NCBI GenBank assembly: GCA_020848035.1
Contig: JADLAX010000030.1
Span: 1-64,000 of the forward strand
Origin: Anaerolineae bacterium
GTDB taxonomy: Bacteria > Chloroflexota > Anaerolineae > Promineifilales > Promineifilaceae
Reading direction: 5' to 3'
Length of the DNA: 64,000 nucleotides
The notes below the pieces were generated by a model. It did no database searches. It was not told the DNA's origin and saw nothing but the letters and a program-made list of their open reading frames with translations. Below, piece after piece: positions 58,801 to 64,000 of the stretch; within the stretch, counting starts at the first letter, position 1, and every line of letters starts with the position of its first letter. A program made the position numbers and the translations under genes.

Positions 58801-60129
58801 CGTGTTTACCAGGGGCCAGACACGGCCGAACGGTTTGACGCCACCTTTGTGGATAACTTCACTGGCTGGCAGCAGGTTGAACTGCCCTTTAGCAGCTTTA
58901 CGCGCAGCGCCGCGCAGCCCGCAGGCGCACCCAACGACGGCCTGACGCTGAGCGAAGTGTGGGGTTACGGCTTCACTCTGCCAGACACCGGTTTGACCAC
59001 GGGCACCACCTGGCTGGATGCAATTGCTGTAAAACCGGTACCGCCGCCAACGGCCGTAACCGTCACCACCCTGGCCAACAGTGGGGCAGGGTCCTTGCGG
59101 GAAGCGGTCGAGATTATCGCGCCTGACGGCACCATCACCTTTGATTCGGCGCTGGCCAACGGCACCATCCTGCTCACCAGCGGGCCGCTGGTGGTAGACA
59201 AGCCGCTCACCCTCGACGGTTCTGGCGCACCCGGCCTGGCGCTCAGCGGGGGTGATGCCGACCGCGTTCTCATCGTTGAACCGACCGGGGAGGCCACGGT
59301 GAGCTACCTGACCCTCAAAGATGGCTACGGCTGGCAGGTGGGTGGTGCGGTGCTGAACAACGGCACGCTCACCCTGGATCACGTGACGGTGACCAGCAGC
59401 ACCATGGCCACCGACGCGGGTGACTTCTGGCAGGGCGGCGGCGGCATCTACAACGGCGATGGCGCTACCCTGAACCTGATCGACAGTGCGGTGACGGACA
59501 ACGTTAGCGGGTGGACCGGGGCTGGTGTGTATTCCTTCTTCAACACCACCACTAATATCATTCGCAGCACCATCAGCGGCAACCTGGCGCTGGATGTGGC
59601 GGGCGGGATGCGTATTTTGGGCAATGGTGAGATCGTCAACAGCACGATTAGCGGCAATACGTCGACCACCTGGCACGGCGGTGCGCTCTTCCTGACCGAT
59701 GGCGCGATGACGGTGCTGAACAGCACGATTGTGGGCAACCATGCGCCGTCGGGCACCACAGGCGGCCTGTTTGTGGGCACGTTTGGCACGTCCAACGCCT
59801 CGTTGAGCCTGCAAAACAGCATCGTGGCCAACAATGGCGACTTTGGCTGCCTGGCTGGCTACTTTGGCGCAGGCACGGTGACGCTGACTTCGCTGGGCAA
59901 CAACGTCTTCACCGATGGCACCTGTGCCCCGGTGGGCAGCGACCAGATCGTGGCCGATGCCGGTCTGGGGGCGCTGGCGGACAATGGTGGCCCGACGTTC
60001 ACCCATGCTTTGCTGGCCGGGAGTGTGGCAATTGATGCGGCGAATACGGCCGTTTGCCCCCCAACCGATCAGCGCGGTATAACTCGTGACGCCGCCTGCG
60101 ATGTGGGTGCTTTTGAATACATTCCGTAA
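55852..60129 (+). CDS. Secreted multidomain GH16 beta-glucanase (laminarinase-like)
   Basis: 1425 residues. A signal peptide (about 1-24) precedes two beta-sandwich modules starting VIDDFEDG and LVDDFENG and a Calx-beta domain (about 415-535). A third module (LLDDFERF) is interrupted twice: by a short domain (VVPVVLYSTATFAAT to DVNGDGRLDLLFHF) and by the GH16 catalytic domain (about 735-985). The catalytic site is EIDFME at 869-874, with Glu869 as nucleophile and Glu874 as acid/base. The module resumes at DTAERFDATFVDNFTGW. The C-terminus (about 1065-1425) is a right-handed beta-helix ending VGAFEYIP. It should cut beta-1,3- or mixed-link glucans outside the cell. LacI operator and promoter upstream. 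Confidence 0.93.
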   Translation: MNKKIQAFIFLALAGLLLAVFLVPLTFAATPDAVIDDFEDGDASDWGFFGGNAAGGGGGALADRPQEGSYYLSTGWGGDGSNSVFYGGFFKNFDNAAQIVTPADPWFNVWVLNQSNATVDQYTLEITLREDINGDGWTNGAEDSFRLDTVFSSATFDDQWTLLSAPLSSFANLGTGGDGVFNGNLDEIVGVVSGVQGGSGATVEVDFDQFSFTSGGPLGEQSQLVDDFENGLPSSSDANGVPIGFYTFSDGSPIAIATTDAPPAPVPGSASGNQVLAMTGNVTAFAGFIHAFTDTAVTTWTPQDWSSYEGLGFWLYGRNNGTTLFVDVIDNRNPGSTRDDAERFTVSLVDNFSGWQLIQFPFSSFVRKEIGNGAPNDGFTLTQVHGWAVGTLNTGGEVTYYLDDATLYGVADIPDLAVTFAAASYNIEEGSTGAVTVKLNRPMNSDDPAQVSVDYFTDSGTAVPGNEYTPTSGTLTFVNGGPSEQSFALETFDDSKWEGIERVIVRLANPIDVAAGFAVQAAAAIVDNDEYDPNLLDDFERFPHLWDSTANVTLSNPTLAAADALARPGQDALEGVLQVDGPLAVQIEAFGQLCNRGRGVVPVVLYSTATFAATSVDHTTVTLGNATEFNIDRRTGLPKRTQVDVNGDGRLDLLFHFRYADTGLPCYPEVVPFNGFTYAGQPITAGGANARFSRDFASGADWSDGEALTFWYYGSGSGEEVTVNLKDNRAPDPGPAGWSLVWSEEFNEAAGTPPNPEYWSYEIGDGTLNGIPGWGNDEFQYYTDDPANAATDGNGNLVLTLRPADGSLECYYGSCDYTSARLVSWRKAEFAYGRIESRLLVPDGGAGLWPAFWSLGTDIDVVDWPQTGEIDFMEYVSRLPNEIFGTIHGPGYSGGQSFGGIYDFGGPVADNYHTFTIEWQPDRIEWYVDGILYHTATPADVAPNEWVFNDPVFLILNMAIGGNFGGAIDPNLELPQAMAVDYVRVYQGPDTAERFDATFVDNFTGWQQVELPFSSFTRSAAQPAGAPNDGLTLSEVWGYGFTLPDTGLTTGTTWLDAIAVKPVPPPTAVTVTTLANSGAGSLREAVEIIAPDGTITFDSALANGTILLTSGPLVVDKPLTLDGSGAPGLALSGGDADRVLIVEPTGEATVSYLTLKDGYGWQVGGAVLNNGTLTLDHVTVTSSTMATDAGDFWQGGGGIYNGDGATLNLIDSAVTDNVSGWTGAGVYSFFNTTTNIIRSTISGNLALDVAGGMRILGNGEIVNSTISGNTSTTWHGGALFLTDGAMTVLNSTIVGNHAPSGTTGGLFVGTFGTSNASLSLQNSIVANNGDFGCLAGYFGAGTVTLTSLGNNVFTDGTCAPVGSDQIVADAGLGALADNGGPTFTHALLAGSVAIDAANTAVCPPTDQRGITRDAACDVGAFEYIP

Positions 60130-60185
60130 ACGATGATTTACGTCGGGCAAAGGCACGCCTTTGCCCGACAAAATTGACCTTTTTT

Positions 60186-60219
60186 AGATTGGGCTAATCT
60201 TCAAAGATTGGCCCAATCT
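60186..60219. terminator. Hairpin after the GH16 gene
   Basis: AGATTGGGCTAATCTT and AAGATTGGCCCAATCT form a stem with one mismatch and a short loop. Related to the hairpin at 14451-14482. It lies 57 bases after the GH16 stop; a T-run precedes rather than follows it. Confidence 0.55.
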
Positions 60220-60255
60220 CGATCAACAGCTGTTTTTGTAGTGGAGGGAAGTCCA

Positions 60256-63200
60256 ATGAATCAGGGGAAGCAAGAAATTTTGGTGGGTGAAAGCGCCCTC
60301 AAGCGTAACACCCAGCCGGTGACGGGCGGCTTTGTGGAGATGATGGGCGAAACGTTTTACCAGATCGCCCATTACGACCAGATGCCGCCCTTTTTTATGA
60401 GCCTGGTGAGCAGCTCGGACCATTGGCTGTTTATCGCCAGCACGGGCGGTCTGACGGCCGGGCGCACTAACGCCGAGTCGGCCCTTTTTCCGTACGAAAC
60501 CGAAGACAAGTTGACGGCGCACAGCGAGCTAACGGGGCCAAAAACGATGGTGCGGGTGCGGCGGAACGGCGACTTCGACAATGCTCAGCCCCCGCGTTCC
60601 TACCTCTGGGAGCCATTTTCCAACCGGTACGCCGGTCTGTACAACATTGAGCGCCATCTTTACAAAAACAGCACCGGCAATGTGCTCGTCTTTGAAGAAG
60701 TGAACCACGATTTGCAGCTGCGGCTGCGCACCGCCTGGCGCACGGGCGACCGTTTTGGCTTTGTGCGCAGCGGCTGGCTGTCCAACGACGGCCCGGCCGA
60801 CTGCCAGATTGAGCTGCTGGACGGGCTGCAAAATGTGCTGCCCTACGGGGTCACCACGCTGCTGCAAGGCAGCATGAGCAACTTGCTGCATGCCTACAAG
60901 CGCAGCGAGCTGGAGCCAGACACCGGGCTGGGGCTGTTTACCCTCAGCGCCACGCTGACCGACCGGGCCGAGCCGAGCGAATCACTCCAGGCGACAGTGG
61001 CCTGGCATGTGGGCCTGCCGCAGCCGACGCATTTGCTGAGTCGTGAGCAGGTGGATGGGTTCAGGTACGGCCGTTCCCTCACCCCAGAGCACGATATTTG
61101 TGGCCAGGCGGGGGCGTATTTTGTCTCGTCGGCGTTTGGGCTGCCGCCGGGCGCCGTGCAGCCGTGGCACATTGTGGCCGACGTGAACCAGGACAGCGCC
61201 GCCGTGACCCGGTTAAACTATTTTTTGCGGGGGGAAACGGCCGTAATCCAGCAGCAAATCGAAGCCGACATTGCCGAGGGGACGAGTAATCTGCTGCGCT
61301 ACGTGGCCTCGGCCGATGGCTTGCAGCAGTCGGCGCAGCAGGCCACAACCAGCCACCACCTGGCCAACGTGCTGTTCAACATCATGCGCGGCGGCATTTT
61401 TAACGATGGCTGCCGGGTTCACCGGCCCGACTTTCTCGATTTTGTGCAAACGCGCAATCGGGCACTGCGGCAAACGGCCGCTGCCTGGTTGGCCGATTTG
61501 CCGGAGCAGATGACCATTCGTGAACTGTACGGCCGTGCGGCTGACTCTGGCGAGCCAAACCTGATCCGGCTCTGCTACGAATATTTGCCGCTGTCGTTTA
61601 GCCGCCGCCACGGCGACCCCAGCCGTCCGTGGAACCAGTTTTCCATCAACCTCAAAAAGCCAGACGGCTCGCCCAACCTGGATTACCAGGGTAACTGGCG
61701 CGACATCTTCCAAAATTGGGAGCCGCTGGCCTACGCCTTCCCCGCCTACGCCGAGGGGTTGATTGCCAAATTCCTGAACGCCACCACGGCCGATGGCTAC
61801 AATCCGTACCGGGTGACGCGGGCGGGCATTGAGTGGGAAGTGCCCGAGCCGCACAATCCGTGGGCCAACATTGGCTACTGGAACGACCACCAAATTATCT
61901 ACCTGCAAAAGCTGCTGGAAGTGGCCGAACAGGTGCAGCCGGGCCGCCTGGCGCAGCTGTGGAATGAGCCAATTTTCAGTTACGCCAACGTGCCGTACCG
62001 CCAAAAAAGCTACGCCCAGATGCTGGCCAACTGGTACGACACGATTGCTTTTGACTGGGAGGCGGAAAAAGCGGTGGCTACGGCCGTTTCCCACCTGGGC
62101 ACAGACGGCCGTCTCCTGCTCAACCCGGCTGGTGAAGTCATCCATGTGACGATGGTGGAGAAGCTGCTGGTGCTGCTGCTGGCCAAGCTCACCAACCTGG
62201 TGCCCGAGGGCGGCATCTGGATGAACACACAGCGCCCAGAGTGGAACGACGCCAACAATGCCCTGGTGGGCAAAGGGCTGTCGGTGGTAACGGCCGCTTA
62301 TCTGCGCCGCTTCATCGCCTTCTGGCAAACGCTGCTGGCGGCCTACGAGGGCGCGGATTTTGTGGTGAATACAGCCGTGGCCACCCTGCTGGGCGACGTG
62401 CAAATCATCTTTAACCATTTTCGGGATCGGCTGGACAGTGGTTTCAGCGATGCGGATCGGCGGGCGGTGATGGATGCGTTGGGAACGGCCGTAACGGCCT
62501 ACCGCGCCACCCTTTACGAGAGCAGTTTGCCACAGACGCAGCAGCCCCTCGCGGCCGTTGAGCTGGCTGATTTTCTCACCCTGGCCCAGCGGTACATCGA
62601 GCAGACGCTGCACGTTAACCGGCGGCCCGATGGATTGGCCCATACCTACAACATTTTGCGCCTGAGCGCTGAAAGCGCAGGCATCGAGCCTTTGTACCTG
62701 ATGCTGGAGGGGCAGGTGGCGCTGCTTTCCTCAGGTCTGCTGGCCCCGGCGGCAGCCCTGGCGCTGCTGCAAAGCCTGCGTCACAGCGATTTGTACCGGG
62801 CAGACCAGCACTCGTACATGCTGTATCCCAACCGCCGCCTGCCCGGTTTCCGCCAGAAAAACAACGTGACGGCGGCCCAGGTGGCCCAATCGCCGCTGGT
62901 ACAGGCGCTGCGAGCGGCCGGGGATAAGCGGTTGTTGCTTGAGGATGAGGCGGGCATGTTTCATTTTAACGGCCGTTTCCGCAATGCCAGCGATGTAACG
63001 GCCGTGTTACACACGATGCGCCAGGAAGCCAAACTGGCCGAGCTGGTGGCCGGGGAGCAGGAGTTTATCCTGGAACTGTTTGAAACAACCTTCAACCATC
63101 GGGCCTTCACCGGCCGGTCGGGCACCTTTTTTGCTTACGAGGGCTTGGGCAGCATCTACTGGCACATGGTGGCCAAGCTGCTGTTGGCGGCGCAGGAGTG

Positions 63201-63759
63201 TTACCAGCAGGCAGTGCAAGAAGGGGCGGCTACGGCCGTTACCACCGCTCTGGCCAACGCCTACTACGACATTCGCGCCGGGATTGGCTTCAACAAAACG
63301 CCGGAGGTGTATGGCGCGTTTCCCACCGATCCGTACTCGCACACGCCGTTGGGCAGCGGGGCACGCCAGCCGGGCATGACCGGGCAGGTGAAGGAAGAAA
63401 TTTTGACGCGCTGGGGCGAGTTGGGTGTGGTGGTGCAGGCCGGTCAGCTTTGTTTTGCCCCGACCCTGCTCCAGGCGCAGGAATTTTTGCGGGAATCTGG
63501 TGCTTTTTCGTATATCGACCAGGACGGCCGTGCTCAAACCATATCACGGCCGCCAAACTCGCTGGCGTTCACCTTCTGCCAGACGCCGATTGTGTACACG
63601 CTGGGGGATGTGGTGCAGCTGGAGGTGGCGTGGGCAGACGGCCGTAGCCAGACCAGCCCCGGCCATTGCTTAGACCAGGCCACCAGCCAACACATTCTCG
63701 ACCGGAGTGGAGCGGTGAGGTGGGTGCGGGTAACTGTGGTGGGGTGGGAACGGCCGTAA
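60256..63759 (+). CDS. Giant GH94-like protein, probable glycan phosphorylase or hydrolase
   Basis: 1167 residues, no signal peptide, so cytoplasmic. The N-terminal half is beta-rich (ending near residue 330) and contains AGLYNIERHLYKNSTGN. The C-terminal two thirds look like an (alpha/alpha)6 barrel. NWRDIFQNWE at about 480-489 resembles the RDxxQ motif of GH94-type phosphorylases, and NIGYWNDHQIIYLQKLL a later barrel motif. The size matches beta-1,3-glucan phosphorylases of related families, but I cannot assign a family. It lies 127 bases after the GH16 gene and could process the oligosaccharides it releases. Start at 60256: GGAGGG is 7 bases upstream. Confidence 0.72.
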   Translation: MNQGKQEILVGESALKRNTQPVTGGFVEMMGETFYQIAHYDQMPPFFMSLVSSSDHWLFIASTGGLTAGRTNAESALFPYETEDKLTAHSELTGPKTMVRVRRNGDFDNAQPPRSYLWEPFSNRYAGLYNIERHLYKNSTGNVLVFEEVNHDLQLRLRTAWRTGDRFGFVRSGWLSNDGPADCQIELLDGLQNVLPYGVTTLLQGSMSNLLHAYKRSELEPDTGLGLFTLSATLTDRAEPSESLQATVAWHVGLPQPTHLLSREQVDGFRYGRSLTPEHDICGQAGAYFVSSAFGLPPGAVQPWHIVADVNQDSAAVTRLNYFLRGETAVIQQQIEADIAEGTSNLLRYVASADGLQQSAQQATTSHHLANVLFNIMRGGIFNDGCRVHRPDFLDFVQTRNRALRQTAAAWLADLPEQMTIRELYGRAADSGEPNLIRLCYEYLPLSFSRRHGDPSRPWNQFSINLKKPDGSPNLDYQGNWRDIFQNWEPLAYAFPAYAEGLIAKFLNATTADGYNPYRVTRAGIEWEVPEPHNPWANIGYWNDHQIIYLQKLLEVAEQVQPGRLAQLWNEPIFSYANVPYRQKSYAQMLANWYDTIAFDWEAEKAVATAVSHLGTDGRLLLNPAGEVIHVTMVEKLLVLLLAKLTNLVPEGGIWMNTQRPEWNDANNALVGKGLSVVTAAYLRRFIAFWQTLLAAYEGADFVVNTAVATLLGDVQIIFNHFRDRLDSGFSDADRRAVMDALGTAVTAYRATLYESSLPQTQQPLAAVELADFLTLAQRYIEQTLHVNRRPDGLAHTYNILRLSAESAGIEPLYLMLEGQVALLSSGLLAPAAALALLQSLRHSDLYRADQHSYMLYPNRRLPGFRQKNNVTAAQVAQSPLVQALRAAGDKRLLLEDEAGMFHFNGRFRNASDVTAVLHTMRQEAKLAELVAGEQEFILELFETTFNHRAFTGRSGTFFAYEGLGSIYWHMVAKLLLAAQECYQQAVQEGAATAVTTALANAYYDIRAGIGFNKTPEVYGAFPTDPYSHTPLGSGARQPGMTGQVKEEILTRWGELGVVVQAGQLCFAPTLLQAQEFLRESGAFSYIDQDGRAQTISRPPNSLAFTFCQTPIVYTLGDVVQLEVAWADGRSQTSPGHCLDQATSQHILDRSGAVRWVRVTVVGWERP

Positions 63760-63818
63760 TTTTGCTGCGAATGGCAGCCGCCGTAATTCTGCTCACTTAT
63801 TTGCGCATACGCCCCTCT

Positions 63819-63929
63819 GTAATTGGCAGAAAGTTTTCCAAAATTAACGAGCGTGGAATCTGCCAAGTACTTGAGTAAACCGCACAACAATGGCGATTTT
63901 ATCTTCCAAAATTTTTGTGCGGTTTACTT
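63819..63929 (-). repeat. Twin-hairpin repeat, copy 2 (inverted)
   Basis: GTAATTGGCAGA (63819-63830) pairs with TCTGCCAAGTAC (63859-63870); AGTAAACCGCACAA (63874-63887) pairs with TTGTGCGGTTTACT (63915-63928). Order, stems and loops match the copy at 6303-6413 in reverse complement. Confidence 0.93.
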
Positions 63930-64000
63930 AATGCCGAAAATGGACAAAGATGCGCCCAAAGTTTTTGCTGTCCTTTTCGATGCGGTGGTACAGCTGGCGA
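63928..64000 (-). CDS. C-terminal end of a gene running off the window (uncertain)
   Basis: On the minus strand a frame open to the right edge ends with RIEKDSKNFGRIFVHFRH and TAA at 63928-63930. The stop sits on the edge of the twin-hairpin repeat. Only about 23 codons are visible, so neither family nor reality is certain; convergent orientation with the GH94-like gene is plausible. Confidence 0.35.
   Translation of the reverse strand, partial: RQLYHRIEKDSKNFGRIFVHFRH

Noticed and set aside
58306..60171. Open frame of about 620 codons antisense to the GH16 gene
   Set aside because: Basic, Gly/His/Arg-rich translation typical of the opposite strand of GC-rich coding sequence; no family features.

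Overview
The window looks like part of a chromosome from a Chloroflexota bacterium, probably of the Anaerolineae or Caldilineae type. This is an inference. It rests on the gene repertoire, the many intergenic hairpin repeats, receptor-like Ser/Thr kinases with Pro/Thr-rich tails, and secreted proteins ending in LPLV-like motifs. There is no rRNA or other phylogenetic marker. Most of the sequence is GC-rich and saturated with the palindrome ACGGCCGT. I counted about 124 exact copies by eye, where one or two are expected from composition. This highly iterated palindrome sits inside genes in every frame (encoding NGR, TAV or RP) and between genes.

Region by region. 1-5442: housekeeping genes on the minus strand (radical SAM/DUF512 protein, cytidylate kinase, RluB-type pseudouridine synthase, ScpB) and a plus-strand M20 dipeptidase. 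5439-12246: an AT-rich island with no ACGGCCGT. It carries a TRADD-N-associated two-TM protein, two receptor-like Ser/Thr kinases (one with two kinase domains in one chain) and a secreted FG-GAP repeat protein. 12674-20417: Rieske protein, two tandem secreted paralogues, tRNA-Asn, a GyrI-like/WYL regulator pair, a secreted glycoside hydrolase and a DUF3267 membrane protein. 20719-27486: response regulator, methyltransferase, a translationally coupled operon (membrane proteins, NarX-type kinase, NarL-type regulator), a methyltransferase remnant, a D12-class adenine methylase and a phosphoesterase. 27679-32536: S10 and M20 peptidases, a MerR-TipAS regulator with a recognisable promoter, and a DUF2268 protease. 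32617-35416: an ABC-2 exporter. 35854-41112: an orphan gene, a receiver-ParA (CpaE-like) fusion, a single receiver, argH, and a sigma/anti-sigma pair. 41382-49116: molybdenum hydroxylase large subunit, TSUP transporter, HAD hydrolase, MazG-like protein, DUF2785 protein, YqeK-like HD protein and a lipoprotein. 49209-54168: clostripain-type protease, GNAT acetyltransferase, argJ. 54308-63759: a LacI-controlled beta-glucan locus with a GH16 enzyme and a giant GH94-like protein, with clear operators and promoter.

The parts that most deserve a second look are the iterated palindrome and its absence from the island, the kinase/TRADD-N module, a twin-hairpin repeat that occurs once near each end of the window in opposite orientation, and the GH16 catalytic domain that appears to be inserted inside a beta-sandwich module. 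Hairpin repeats also enter coding sequence: one adds about 23 codons to the radical SAM gene, and two supply stop codons.
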